In this document: in pieces, positions 14,719-23,841 of the stretch
Layout: each line of letters opens with the position of its first letter
How positions within the stretch are numbered: position 1 is the first letter of the stretch
Origin: RGIG5612 sp045601405
GTDB taxonomy: Bacteria > Bacillota > Clostridia > Lachnospirales > Lachnospiraceae
Direction: 5' to 3'
DNA length: 27,656 bases
NCBI GenBank assembly: GCA_045601405.1
Contig: JAZRZO010000074.1
Span: 1-27,656 of the forward strand
Notes under the pieces: model-generated
The model's database searches: none
What the model was told of the DNA's origin: nothing
The model's input: only the letters and a program-made list of their open reading frames with translations
Made by a program: the position numbers and the translations under genes

Positions 14719-15741
14719 ATGCAAAGTACCATAGGCCTTATATCGGCAAATTATATTTCAGAAGAGCTTGATAAGGTGATAACGGAAAGGCCTCTGGCCG
14801 CCATGCCATTTGGCGCCAGATACAGGCTTATCGACTTTCCGCTCTCAAACATGAAAAACTCCGGGATAAGCGTTGTGGGGCTGATAATGCCGTACAACAA
14901 CCGATCTCTCATCGACCACGTGGGAACAGGAAAGGCCTGGAACTTCGGCCGTAAAACGCACAGCCTATTCATGCTCCCCGGAAGCGTATACGGAAAAAGG
15001 AATAATACAAGCAAGTTCCTTTTAAGAGACGTTATCTTTAATTTCAGATTTATAGACTATGACAAGTCAGACCATGTTCTTATGTGCGCCTCAAACTGTG
15101 TATATAACATGGACTTTCGTCCTATGATCGAACACCACAGGGAAAGCGGCGCGGATACTACCCGACTTTACGGAAAGATAGACGGAGAGGATGCTTTCCT
15201 GGACTGCTTTATCATCAACAGAAGCTTTCTGATAGACATGACATCCTGGTTCCATAATCTTGATTTCCTTGGTATCAACGAGATAATAGACCAGCATATA
15301 GCAGACGCGAAGGTGGAGCGATATGAGTTTTCCGGCTACGCGGCTATGATAAACACCATGGAACAGTATCTCCGGACCAACCTTAAGCTTCTTGACGACG
15401 ATATACGTTCAGAGCTTTTCGATCCCGAAAGGCAGATACTTACAAATGTTCAGGACAGGGCTCCCACCTTCTACGCGCCCTCCGCAAAGATCAAAAATTC
15501 CCTGATCGCGGCCGGATGCATAATAGAGGGCGAGGTGGAAAACAGCGTTATCTTCAGGAGTTCCAACGTTGGAAAGGGCGCGAAGATCAAAAACTCCGTC
15601 CTCATGCAGCACTGCTCGGTCGGATGCGATGCTGTGCTTAATAATTTTGTTTGTGATAAAAGGGTTCTGATAAGAGAGGGCGCCCATGTGGAAGGCAGTC
15701 CCGACACCCCTTACTTTGCTATGAAAGGACAGATAGTGTGA
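14719..15741 (+). CDS. glgD: GlgD, non-catalytic subunit of ADP-glucose pyrophosphorylase
   Basis: A 340-residue paralogue of GlgC. The nucleotide loop GGQGSR is missing (the N-terminus reads MQSTIGLISANYISEELD) and the catalytic SGDH motif is ASNC, while the sugar-site framework (PFGARYRLIDFPLSNMKNSG, HVGTGKAWNF) is kept. As in the Bacillus and Streptococcus enzymes, it is expected to modulate the catalytic GlgC subunit rather than catalyse. The start at 14719 follows GAGGTGATG; an upstream open frame from 14635 lies inside glgC. It ends TGATG, its stop overlapping the glgA ATG. Confidence 0.93.
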   Translation: MQSTIGLISANYISEELDKVITERPLAAMPFGARYRLIDFPLSNMKNSGISVVGLIMPYNNRSLIDHVGTGKAWNFGRKTHSLFMLPGSVYGKRNNTSKFLLRDVIFNFRFIDYDKSDHVLMCASNCVYNMDFRPMIEHHRESGADTTRLYGKIDGEDAFLDCFIINRSFLIDMTSWFHNLDFLGINEIIDQHIADAKVERYEFSGYAAMINTMEQYLRTNLKLLDDDIRSELFDPERQILTNVQDRAPTFYAPSAKIKNSLIAAGCIIEGEVENSVIFRSSNVGKGAKIKNSVLMQHCSVGCDAVLNNFVCDKRVLIREGAHVEGSPDTPYFAMKGQIV

Positions 15742-17165
15742 TGCAGATCTTATTCGCGGCTTTTGAGGCCGCTCCCTTCATAAAAACAGGCGGTCTTGGT
15801 GATGTTGCCGGGTCTCTTCCCGGTGCAGTGAAGACAGGCAGATACGATGCGCGTGTTATCTGTCCGAAGCTTTCCCTTATACCGGAAAAGTTTCAGAAGA
15901 AAATGAGCTTTGTCACGGACTTCACCGTTCCGCTCGGCTGGCGCAGCCAGTACTGCGGACTTTTCACAATGAAGTACCTGGGTGTTACCTACTACTTCCT
16001 TGACAACGAATACTACTTCAGCAGAGCCGGCGTATACGGCGACTTTGACGACGGGGAACGAGTTGCCTTCTTTTCAAAGGCAGTTCTGGAGAGCATTCCC
16101 TATCTTGAAGATTTTTCTCCTGATATCATTCATTGCAATGACTGGCACACCGCTCTTGTCCCGGTGTTCCTTAAGGAATTTTATGCGGATATCGCGAAGT
16201 ATAAAAATATCAAAACCGTCTTTACCATACATAATATAAAGTTTCAGGGCGACTGCTCGGACTTTGTTATCGGAGACATTTTAGGGCTTAATGGCACGCC
16301 TGCCGAGGGCCGGCTCTTAACCGCCGAACATCACGCCAACTTTATGCAGGGGGCGGCGCTCTATGCAGATAAGCTCACTACCGTAAGCCCCACCTATGCC
16401 GACGAGATATGCATGCCTTATTACGGCGAGGGGCTGGACGGTGTTTTCAGCGCAAGAAGGGATGATCTTTCCGGAATTCTTAACGGTATAGACTATAAGA
16501 TATGGGATCCCTCAAAAGACAGATTTATCGCTGCCAATTATGACGCGTCATCCCTAAAAATAAAGACGGAAAACAAGCTGGCTCTGCAGAAGGAGCTTGG
16601 ACTTAAAGTGGATAAGGACATACCGCTTTTCGTAATCATCAGCCGTCTTACGGAACAAAAAGGCCTTGACCTTGTCACCTATCTGCTGCCTTCGATCTCC
16701 GAAAGAAGAATGCAGCTTGCAGTGCTTGGAGTGGGCGATCATAAATACGAAGAAGCTTTTTCGTACTATGCCGGACTGTACAGGGAGGACTTTTCAGCGA
16801 GCATTAAGTTCGACAATGCCCTTTCCCACAGGATGTACGCCGGGGCGGACGTTATACTTATCCCCAGCAGATTTGAACCCTGCGGCCTGACACAGCTTAT
16901 CGCCATGCGCTACGGAACCCTGCCTCTGGTAAGGGAGACCGGCGGCCTTAAGGACACTGTCGATCCCGCAAGCGGCTTTTCATTTGTTACATTCAACGCT
17001 GACGATATGCTTTATTCAATAGACTGCGCCCTTGACATCTATAATGAACATCCTGTCAAATGGAGAAAGATGCAGCGGGCTGCAATGAGCCTGGATTATT
17101 CGTGGAAGGCCTCAGCTAAGGCCTACCGCAGATTATACAGTGAATTATCAAAACAAGAGGAGTGA
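15741..17165 (+). CDS. glgA: glycogen synthase (ADP-glucose)
   Basis: A 474-residue GT5 synthase that elongates alpha-1,4-glucan from ADP-glucose. The ADP-glucose site KTGGLGDVAGSLPGA lies near the N-terminus, followed by CNDWHTALVPV, VFTIHNIKFQG and LSGILNGIDYKIWDP, then the C-terminal Rossmann domain with VIISRLTEQKGLDLV, PSRFEPCGLTQL and ETGGLKDTV. I choose the ATG at 15741, overlapping the glgD stop in TGATG; the in-frame GTG immediately before it is less likely. Length equals the bacterial norm. Its tail carries the ribosome binding site of the next gene. Confidence 0.96.
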   Translation: MQILFAAFEAAPFIKTGGLGDVAGSLPGAVKTGRYDARVICPKLSLIPEKFQKKMSFVTDFTVPLGWRSQYCGLFTMKYLGVTYYFLDNEYYFSRAGVYGDFDDGERVAFFSKAVLESIPYLEDFSPDIIHCNDWHTALVPVFLKEFYADIAKYKNIKTVFTIHNIKFQGDCSDFVIGDILGLNGTPAEGRLLTAEHHANFMQGAALYADKLTTVSPTYADEICMPYYGEGLDGVFSARRDDLSGILNGIDYKIWDPSKDRFIAANYDASSLKIKTENKLALQKELGLKVDKDIPLFVIISRLTEQKGLDLVTYLLPSISERRMQLAVLGVGDHKYEEAFSYYAGLYREDFSASIKFDNALSHRMYAGADVILIPSRFEPCGLTQLIAMRYGTLPLVRETGGLKDTVDPASGFSFVTFNADDMLYSIDCALDIYNEHPVKWRKMQRAAMSLDYSWKASAKAYRRLYSELSKQEE

Positions 17166-17170
17166 AAAAC

Positions 17171-20100
17171 ATGCAGATCCGTCACGATTCTCAGGATATC
17201 CGATTCAGGTCCCCGTCAGGGGCTGTGACTCTTGGGAGCAAGATCACGCTCAACCTCTTTGCTCCCGGCTGCTCGGGAGCTTCCATCCGTTTGTGGCAGG
17301 AGGAAAAGGGAGAAACAATGATCCCTATGGAAGGCAGAGCAGCGCTTTTTTCGGCTACCTTTACCGTTCCCAACGAGCCCTGTGTCCTGTGGTATTTCTT
17401 TGTGGCAAACTACGGGGACAGGATGGTCTGCTACGGCAACAATCCCGAAAGTCTCGGGGGCGAGGGCTGCATTTATGAAAACTCCCAGCCACCTTCATTC
17501 CAGATAACAGTTTATAAAAAAAGCGAGGCTCCCGGCTGGTATAAAAACGCTCTTGTCTATCAGATCTTTCCGGACAGGTTCGCGCGGGGAAACAACTATG
17601 AGGAAAAAAAGGCCGCTGCCGCGCTTCCCGCTAACTGGAATGGACGCTCAAGGTTCTTTGAAGAAGACTGGTACTCAATTCCCGAATATATACGGGATGC
17701 CGAAGGAAACGTCACCAACTGGCAGTTTTACGGCGGCTCCCTAAAGGGCATTGAAGAAAAAATACAATATCTTAAATCTCTCGGTGTCACGGCCATTTAT
17801 CTTAACCCTATCTTTAAGGCAAGCTCAAACCACCGCTACGACACAGCCGATTATATGACTGTCGACCCCCTCCTCGGGGATAACAAAGGCTTTGCCGCAT
17901 TCGCGAAAAAATGCAGAGACAACGGCATAAGGCTTATCCTTGACGGAGTTTTTTCGCATACCGGCGCCGACAGCGTATATTTTGACAAATACGAAAACTA
18001 CGGCGGCGGAGCTTATCACGATGAAAGATCAAAATACCGGAGCTGGTACAGGTTCCGCAACGAAGGCCCCGGCTATGACTGCTGGTGGGGAGTTGCCGAC
18101 CTTCCTAATGTGGAAGAGCTTGACCCTTCGTACAATGATTTTATCTGCGGAAAGCAGGGCGTGCTTAAACACTGGCTCAAACTTGGCGCGTCAGGCTTCA
18201 GGCTTGATGTCGCGGATGAGCTCCCGGACGAGTTCATTAAAAATATCCGCAGCTCCATTAAGGAGACGGACAGCGAAGGCCTGCTGATAGGCGAGGTATG
18301 GGAAGATGCCAGCAATAAACACAGCTACGGCAGTGCCCGGGGATTTTTGCTTGGCGATGAGCTTGACGGCACAATGAATTACCCCTTCAGGGAATATGCC
18401 ATAAAATACATCCTCGGAGCAGAAGACGCAAAGCTTTTTGCCCGCAGGATGCTTAAGCTTAAAGAAAATTATCCGGCGGAGGCCTTTTACAGCGCCCTTA
18501 ATCTGCTGGATGGTCATGACTGTGTGCGCATACTCACAGCGGTTGGCAGCAGCGATATGAAAGGAGTTGATATTTACAGAAACTCCTCCACCGATATCCT
18601 CAGGAAGCCTGCCGCTTTTCTCGAGGGCGGAGATTATGCTAAAGCAAAACAGCTTCTCAAACAGCTTACCGTGCTTCAGTTCTGTCTGCCCGGAGTACCC
18701 TGCGTGTACTATGGAGACGAGGCCGGGGTACAGGGCAGTCTGGACCCGGACAACCGGAGAACCTACCCCTGGGGGCGCGCCGATGACGACCTTCTCTTCC
18801 ACTACAGGACCATGGGAAGGGTATACGCTTCCTGCTCTGCCTTAAAGGATGGCGAGCTCTTCCTCGACACCTGTGATAACGCCGTCATCATAACCCGTAA
18901 AAATAAAAAGGAAACCGTGATCGGCATAGTGAATGCGTCTGATCATGCCGCGGATATCTCCATACCGTCCGGCGGCTGCGAATACGCCATAGACCTCCTT
19001 ACATCAAATGAGTTCGCATCCGGTCAGGACAGCTTTGATATCACTGTACCGCAAGGCTCATATATGATATTACTGCTCAAGGATAAAGCGCCTTTGCATA
19101 TCCCGCTTGACAGAAGGGCCGGCGTGCTCTGCTCTTTAAGCTCCATCCCCTCCGTTGACCCCGGGAAAAATGACGGGGCTTCAAATTATAAAGGAGCCCT
19201 GGGGAAACGCGGGCGCGCGTTTGTTGACTGGCTGGCCGAAAGCGGCTTTGGGATATGGCAGCTGCTTCCCTTCAATCCTGCGGGAGCCGGCGATTCCCCG
19301 TATTACAGCCCATGTGTCTTTGCGGGCGACATCAGATATATCGACACTGATGAACTTCCGCCGGGCGACGGCTTCGACGACTTCTGCGAGGAAAACGCAT
19401 ACTGGCTTGATGACTGGGCCCGATACGCGGCCTCGATATACGGCGAGGGAAAGGAAGACGATATATCGGTTGCTAAATATGAACAGTACTCTTTCTTTAC
19501 GCAATGGAAGGCTTTGCGGGAATACGCGAACAGCAAAGGGATACTTATGGTGGGAGATCTGCCGATATATGCCTCTCCCGACAGCTGTGATACCATGGCT
19601 CATCCCGAGGCATTTCAGCTTGATGAAAAGGGCCGCCTTCTGTATTGCGGAGGCGTACCTCCAGACTATTTCTCTTCCGAAGGTCAGAACTGGTTCAGTC
19701 CGCTTTATAACTGGGACAACCTCAGAGCCGAAGATTATGAATGGTGGTATCAGCGTCTGAAATTCGCCAAAGAATACTTTGATCTTGTAAGGCTTGACCA
19801 CTTCCGCAGCTTTTCGGAATATTTCGCTATACCTGAGGGCGATACCCCAAAGGAGGGGACATGGCAATGCGGCCCGGGCATTGATTTCTTTGACCGTATG
19901 AGGGAAAGGCTCGGCGGGCTTAATATCATCGCGGAGGACCTGGGGATACTGGATGCCGGTGTATATTCTCTTTTGAAGCTTACCGGCTTTCCGGGAATGA
20001 ATATATGGCAGTTCAGCGCTGACGAGATGAAAGCTATGGACGATGAGGCGGCAGGTAACCGCATCTTCTATTCAGGCACTCACGACAACCAGACACTTCT

Positions 20101-20326
20101 TGGCTGGTGCAGAGAGCGCTTTCCGGATGATGATGCGGAGCGCATGGCGTCGGAGTCCATCGACAGCCTGCTTGCGTCTAAAGCTCCGTGGGTCATCTTC
20201 CAGCTTCAGGATATCTTACTCTTAGATGATGACTCGCGCATGAATGTGCCGGGAACAACATCCGGCAACTGGTCCTGGCAGCTAAAGGAGCCTCTTCCCG
20301 AGCTTAAGATAAAGCGTCCGGATTAA
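17171..20326 (+). CDS. bifunctional GH13 alpha-glucosidic hydrolase / GH77 4-alpha-glucanotransferase fusion
   Basis: A 1051-residue fusion. Residues ~1–115 form a beta-rich N-terminal domain like those of neopullulanases. A GH13 catalytic domain (~120–560) follows, with region I LILDGVFSHTG, region II GFRLDVADE (nucleophile Asp346), region III LIGEVWED (acid/base Glu375) and region IV LLDGHDC (Asp450). A small beta domain runs to about 637. The rest is a GH77/MalQ domain: LLPFNPAGAGDSPYYSP, then RLDHFRSF (nucleophile Asp876), IIAEDLGIL (Glu922) and SGTHDNQTLLGW (Asp972). Both active sites look complete. It probably trims and rearranges short maltooligosaccharides around glycogen turnover. 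The start is ATG 17171 with AGAGGAG 8 nt upstream; a GTG at 17162 is too close to it. Last gene of the glg operon. Confidence 0.92.
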   Translation: MQIRHDSQDIRFRSPSGAVTLGSKITLNLFAPGCSGASIRLWQEEKGETMIPMEGRAALFSATFTVPNEPCVLWYFFVANYGDRMVCYGNNPESLGGEGCIYENSQPPSFQITVYKKSEAPGWYKNALVYQIFPDRFARGNNYEEKKAAAALPANWNGRSRFFEEDWYSIPEYIRDAEGNVTNWQFYGGSLKGIEEKIQYLKSLGVTAIYLNPIFKASSNHRYDTADYMTVDPLLGDNKGFAAFAKKCRDNGIRLILDGVFSHTGADSVYFDKYENYGGGAYHDERSKYRSWYRFRNEGPGYDCWWGVADLPNVEELDPSYNDFICGKQGVLKHWLKLGASGFRLDVADELPDEFIKNIRSSIKETDSEGLLIGEVWEDASNKHSYGSARGFLLGDELDGTMNYPFREYAIKYILGAEDAKLFARRMLKLKENYPAEAFYSALNLLDGHDCVRILTAVGSSDMKGVDIYRNSSTDILRKPAAFLEGGDYAKAKQLLKQLTVLQFCLPGVPCVYYGDEAGVQGSLDPDNRRTYPWGRADDDLLFHYRTMGRVYASCSALKDGELFLDTCDNAVIITRKNKKETVIGIVNASDHAADISIPSGGCEYAIDLLTSNEFASGQDSFDITVPQGSYMILLLKDKAPLHIPLDRRAGVLCSLSSIPSVDPGKNDGASNYKGALGKRGRAFVDWLAESGFGIWQLLPFNPAGAGDSPYYSPCVFAGDIRYIDTDELPPGDGFDDFCEENAYWLDDWARYAASIYGEGKEDDISVAKYEQYSFFTQWKALREYANSKGILMVGDLPIYASPDSCDTMAHPEAFQLDEKGRLLYCGGVPPDYFSSEGQNWFSPLYNWDNLRAEDYEWWYQRLKFAKEYFDLVRLDHFRSFSEYFAIPEGDTPKEGTWQCGPGIDFFDRMRERLGGLNIIAEDLGILDAGVYSLLKLTGFPGMNIWQFSADEMKAMDDEAAGNRIFYSGTHDNQTLLGWCRERFPDDDAERMASESIDSLLASKAPWVIFQLQDILLLDDDSRMNVPGTTSGNWSWQLKEPLPELKIKRPD

Positions 20327-20337
20327 AAGATGTATAA

Positions 20338-20366
20338 ACTGCCGGTGCATCTATGCCGCCGGCAGT
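20338..20366. terminator. hairpin between convergent glycogen operon and DUF4956 remnant
   Basis: An 8-bp perfect stem, actgccgg (20338–20345) with ccggcagt (20359–20366), enclosing a 13-nt loop. On the minus strand it is followed by TTATACATCTTTT, so it best fits termination of the leftward gene, whose last codons form one arm. It may also stop rightward transcription of the glg operon, but no T-run follows on that side. Confidence 0.5.
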
Positions 20367-20827
20367 ATAACCTCTATCTTAAGTGATCTGCCGTCCTCTG
20401 TGGCGACAGTTATCTTTCCTCCGTGTGATTCCGCGATCGCCGATGCTGCTTCATATATTCCTATTGATATCTCCAGATTGCCGTTACGGCAGCGGAGCTT
20501 ATTAAGAAATTCCTTTTCCTTTGCTGTGTCCTTAAGCGTAATGTTATATGTGAGCCTGAAAAGGCTGCCCATATCTGAGGTTTTAACTCTTACCAGTTCT
20601 TTTTGTGATGTGTATTCTTTGAACAGGTCGTCAAACATCCCTGAGTAATCAATATCCTCCGGTATGGTGATCTTCAATGTCTTATATTTGGATGAATTAT
20701 CCTTACTGCCTACTCCTATTGCTGTCAGCAGTATAGTCAGGATGCACATTATCACCGCGAAAAGTATCCCGTACGCAAGATAACCCATTCCCGTAAGCAG
20801 GCCTGCACCCATCGAAAGAAATACCAT
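20351..20827 (-). pseudogene. DUF4956 membrane protein, N-terminally truncated
   Basis: A 158-residue frame starting MVFLSMGAGLLTGMGYLAYG, with one or two membrane helices (about 5–38) and a cytoplasmic domain containing LKITIPEDIDYSGMFDDLF, KTSDMGSLFRLTY and KLRCRNGNLEISI. From memory of the DUF4956 family, full proteins are about 220 residues, with two more helices and a conserved SLVRFRS segment before this point; these are missing. Upstream in the same frame the codons read stop-Lys-Glu-Ile-Thr-Met, and Lys/Arg-Glu-Ile is what the family has there, so similarity continues past the ATG into a stop. The AAGGAG formed by those codons would act as a good ribosome binding site, so a short product may still be made. 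Function of the family is unknown. Confidence 0.6.
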
Positions 20828-20892
20828 GGTTATCTCCTTTCAGCACGAAGTATAAGATGCCAACCATAAATGAACTTTAAAGATGTGGGGTT

Positions 20893-20970
20893 CTCGCCGA
20901 AGCTGCATATATACCGATGGGCGACTAAACCGGCACCTGTCGCCCGTAGGTATATATGCAGCAAGGCGGG
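20893..20970. repeat. 78-nt hairpin repeat, copy 2
   Basis: ctcgcc pairs with ggcggg, a perfect 14-bp segment gctgcatatatacc pairs with ggtatatatgcagc, and gggcgac pairs with gtcgccc; the loop is taaaccggcacct. The most regular of the three copies. It lies between the truncated DUF4956 gene and the terminator of the ABC operon, about 65 nt upstream of the former's start. Confidence 0.85.
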
Positions 20971-20984
20971 ATGGTAAAAACGGG

Positions 20985-21021
20985 ACAACAAAAGAAGAGA
21001 CAGAGAACAATTCTCTGTCTC
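20985..21021 (-). terminator. intrinsic terminator of the ABC transporter operon
   Basis: A perfect 11-bp stem, gagacagagaa (20997–21007) and ttctctgtctc (21011–21021), with a 3-nt loop. On the minus strand it is followed by a T-rich run (TTCTTTTGTTGT). It lies 18 nt after the ATPase gene stop codon. Confidence 0.85.
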
Positions 21022-21038
21022 CCGTCTCCTCATGTTAT

Positions 21039-21797
21039 TCAGAGCAGATTTTCGAATTTCTCAAGAAGTGCCTGCCTGGTGAGTTTTTTCTTTTCCTCAC
21101 CCGACACATCGAATATTATCCTGCCCTGATCCATCATGATAAGCCTGTCGCCATGGTTAATGGCATCCTGCATATTATGCGTTATCATCAGGGTGGTAAG
21201 ATCATTTTCCTGAACCAGTTTGTCCGATATTTCAAGAACCTTCCTTGCCGTTGCCGGATCCAGAGCGGCTGTGTGTTCGTCAAGAAGGAGCAGCTTTGGT
21301 TTGCGCAGAGAAGCCATCAGGAGGGTAAGCGCCTGTCGCTGACCGCCCGAAAGAAGCCCGACCTTTGTAGTCATCCGGTCTTCAAGACCAAGGCCGAGTA
21401 TCTTTAGCCTCTCTTTGTACTCTTCCTTTTCACGCCTCGTAACGCCCCATTTAAGAGTCCTGCTCTGCCCGCGTCTTCTTGCAAGCGCGAGATTCTCATC
21501 TATCTGCATACTTGCGGCTGTTCCCATGGAGGGGTCCTGAAAGACCCGCCCGATATACGGCGCTCTTTTATATTCAGGAAGTCCTGTTATATTTGTCCCG
21601 TCCAGAACGATAGCTCCATTATCGACAGGCCACAGTCCTGCGATGGCATTCAGGATAGTTGATTTTCCCGCTCCGTTTCCGCCGATAACCGTAACAAACT
21701 CACCGGGCTTGATATGAAGGCTGATGTCTATAAGCGCTTTTTTCTCATTTATAGTACCGGCATTGAAGGTCTTTGAAACATTTTCAACATATAACAT
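21039..21797 (-). CDS. ABC transporter ATP-binding protein (TrpZ/COG1101 type)
   Basis: A 252-residue ATPase that powers the adjoining importer. Walker A GGNGAGKST at 39–47, Q-loop in VFQDPSMGTAASMQI, signature LLSGGQRQALTLLMA, Walker B LLLLDEHTAALDP and switch His in MITHNMQDAI. The DEHTAALDP wording and the SMGTAASMQIDENL segment are typical of the COG1101 group that works with COG4120 permeases and COG2984 binding proteins. The ATG overlaps the permease stop in TAATG, with AAGGAGG about 8 nt upstream inside the permease gene. Followed by a strong terminator. Confidence 0.93.
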   Translation of the reverse strand: MLYVENVSKTFNAGTINEKKALIDISLHIKPGEFVTVIGGNGAGKSTILNAIAGLWPVDNGAIVLDGTNITGLPEYKRAPYIGRVFQDPSMGTAASMQIDENLALARRRGQSRTLKWGVTRREKEEYKERLKILGLGLEDRMTTKVGLLSGGQRQALTLLMASLRKPKLLLLDEHTAALDPATARKVLEISDKLVQENDLTTLMITHNMQDAINHGDRLIMMDQGRIIFDVSGEEKKKLTRQALLEKFENLL

Positions 21798-22780
21798 TAT
21801 CTGACCTCCTTCCCGCTCTTAAGAGAATTCCGGATAGCCTCCACATACGGCAGACTTCTCTTTCCGGCCCATCCAAACGAATTCTTCGCCTTTCCCCTGA
21901 AATACGGAACAGCAAGAAAGACAGCAACAATAAGCGCCGTGAACAGCTTAAGGTCATTCGGATCGAGCTTGATCCAGAGTACGATTATCATGACAAGATA
22001 GTATACCACTCCGCCGATGACCACAAATATCATCCTTACAAAGAAAGGGCACCCCTTTCTGAATATAGCATCACATATTATCTCACCGATGATGATAGAT
22101 GCAAGGCCGATAACGATAGCGCCGCGGCCCATATTCACATCCGCAAAACCCTGATACTGAGCCATCAGCCCGCCTGCAAATGCCACTATCCCGTTTGAGA
22201 TGGCAAGACCTATGATCTTTGTTGTTGAGATATTGATCCCGAGGGCGGTGCTCATTGCGCTGTTCGCGCCGGTCGCTCTTACTGCAGAGCCCTGCTCCGT
22301 TCCGAAATACCAGTAAAGGATAGCAATGATTATCGCGGCAAATATCAATCCCTCAACAATAGCAAACGGTATGTTTCGCATGCTGATGACCAGCGAATAC
22401 TGGTTCGGGTTTATAGACTGGTTTGCCGACATTTTCATTATCCTCAGGTTAATGGAGTAAAGCGCGAACTGGGTAAGTATTCCGGCAAGTATAGCCGGTA
22501 TTCCCAGCTTTGCGTGAAGGAGTCCGGTTATTATTCCGGCTAATATCCCGGCAACAAGGGCGCACAACGTGGCAGCCCACACCGGCACTCCGGCTATGCT
22601 GAGCATAACAGCAACCGCTCCGCCGGTGGCAAAGGAGCCATCGACGGAGAGGTCGGCAATATCCAGTATCCTGAAGGTTATAAAGACGCCCAGGGCCATT
22701 ATGCCCCATATCAATCCCTGCGATATGCCGCCGGGAACGCGTCCCACCAGATTAACTAAACTTAAACCTGCGATCAACAC
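21797..22780 (-). CDS. ABC transporter permease (TrpY/COG4120 type)
   Basis: A 327-residue permease of the branched-chain-amino-acid/ribose type (BPD_transp_2), with about eight to nine hydrophobic helices. Recognisable segments are GLIWGIMALGVFITFRIL, then DIADLSVDGSFATGGAVAV near the N-terminus, AVRATGANSAMSTALGIN in the cytoplasmic coupling loop, and AFAGGLMAQYQGFADVNMGRG. The predicted start is GTG at 22780, with AGAGGA about 11 nt upstream and the binding-protein stop 6 nt before it. Substrate cannot be inferred from the permease alone. Confidence 0.9.
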   Translation of the reverse strand: MLIAGLSLVNLVGRVPGGISQGLIWGIMALGVFITFRILDIADLSVDGSFATGGAVAVMLSIAGVPVWAATLCALVAGILAGIITGLLHAKLGIPAILAGILTQFALYSINLRIMKMSANQSINPNQYSLVISMRNIPFAIVEGLIFAAIIIAILYWYFGTEQGSAVRATGANSAMSTALGINISTTKIIGLAISNGIVAFAGGLMAQYQGFADVNMGRGAIVIGLASIIIGEIICDAIFRKGCPFFVRMIFVVIGGVVYYLVMIIVLWIKLDPNDLKLFTALIVAVFLAVPYFRGKAKNSFGWAGKRSLPYVEAIRNSLKSGKEVR

Positions 22781-22786
22781 TTATTT

Positions 22787-23794
22787 TTATTCCTCTGCTT
22801 CTGCTTCAATTTCACTGTAGTCATCCGGGAATGTAAGGCCAAACTCTTTTGCTATCTCAGGATTGAATTTCTTAACCGGTGCCGGTGAATATTCAATCTT
22901 CATTTCAGAGATATCAGCTTCGCCCTTGAGGATCTTTGCAGCCATCTTGCCTGTTGCTTTTCCGAGATCAGAATAGTTGATCGTAAGAGTTGCAACGCCG
23001 CAGCCTGCGCACAGACCTTCCTCGCCTGCTATGATAGGTGTCTTTGCAGGCCTTGCAACCGCGTCAATAGCGTCTGCGCAGCTTGCAGCCGTGTTGTCTG
23101 TAGGAATGTAAATCACATCGCATTCATCACATGCGCTCTGTGTAACCAGCGAAACGTCATTGGAATCCGTAAATGTGAAAGATTTAACTTCAAATCCGAG
23201 TTTTTCAAGCTCTTTTGTAACTTCGTCCTTCTGATATACGGAGTTAGCTTCGCCTGAGCAGTAAAGGATACCTATAGTCTTGGCATCCGGGAACAGCTCC
23301 TTAACCATAGCCGCCTGCTCATCAAGAGGAGCAAGGTCAGAAGTACCGGAAACGTTTCCGCCTACAACACCGTCAAATTCCTTTAATTCAAGAGCTTCCT
23401 GATATGATGTGATGGATGTTCCGAGGATCGGAATATCTGATGTTGCTGATGTTGCCGCCTGAAGCGCAGGTGTTGCGTTTGCCATTATAAGGTCAACACC
23501 GTCTGATACAAATCCGTTTACTATCGTGGCGCAGGTTGCGCTGTCTCCGGACGCATTCTGTGTATCAAACTTCACATCATCGCCAAGCTCTTCTTTAAGA
23601 GCATCCTTAAAGCCCTGTGTTGCGGCATCGAGAGCCTCATGCTGTACCAGCTGGCATATACCTACGGTATATTTGCCTGATGCCGAACTGCTGCCTGATT
23701 CCTTGCTGTTATCCTGGCCACATGCAGCCGCAAAGATGCCGATAAGAACAATCGACATTACCACTGTTGCGATCTTAAGTACATTCTTTTTCAT
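22787..23794 (-). CDS. ABC transporter substrate-binding lipoprotein (TrpX/COG2984 type)
   Basis: A 335-residue lipoprotein: a basic start MKKN, a hydrophobic stretch and lipobox IFAAAC with lipidated Cys25, then a Ser/Gly-rich linker. The mature part begins YTVGICQLVQHEALDAATQGF, which is diagnostic of COG2984 binding proteins, and continues with ANATPALQAATSATSDIPI and the C-terminal LTINYSDLGKATGKMAAKIL. It binds a small ligand outside the membrane and delivers it to the permease. In streptococci relatives are predicted aromatic amino-acid transporters (TrpXYZ) from regulatory context; here the ligand is unknown. AGGAGG lies 7 nt before the ATG. Confidence 0.92.
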   Translation of the reverse strand: MKKNVLKIATVVMSIVLIGIFAAACGQDNSKESGSSSASGKYTVGICQLVQHEALDAATQGFKDALKEELGDDVKFDTQNASGDSATCATIVNGFVSDGVDLIMANATPALQAATSATSDIPILGTSITSYQEALELKEFDGVVGGNVSGTSDLAPLDEQAAMVKELFPDAKTIGILYCSGEANSVYQKDEVTKELEKLGFEVKSFTFTDSNDVSLVTQSACDECDVIYIPTDNTAASCADAIDAVARPAKTPIIAGEEGLCAGCGVATLTINYSDLGKATGKMAAKILKGEADISEMKIEYSPAPVKKFNPEIAKEFGLTFPDDYSEIEAEAEE

Positions 23795-23841
23795 TTTTCC
23801 CTCCTAATATCTAACCTTATTATTGGTGTTGGATACTTTAT

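Noticed and set aside
15738..15740. GTG start for glycogen synthase one codon before the ATG
   Set aside because: The ATG overlaps the glgD stop in the standard TGATG arrangement and matches the family N-terminus.
20883..21407. Plus-strand open frame through hairpin copy 2 and the ABC ATPase gene
   Set aside because: It is a translation of the palindromic repeat followed by the antisense of a well-conserved ATPase gene; the same peptide-like string appears at hairpin copy 1.
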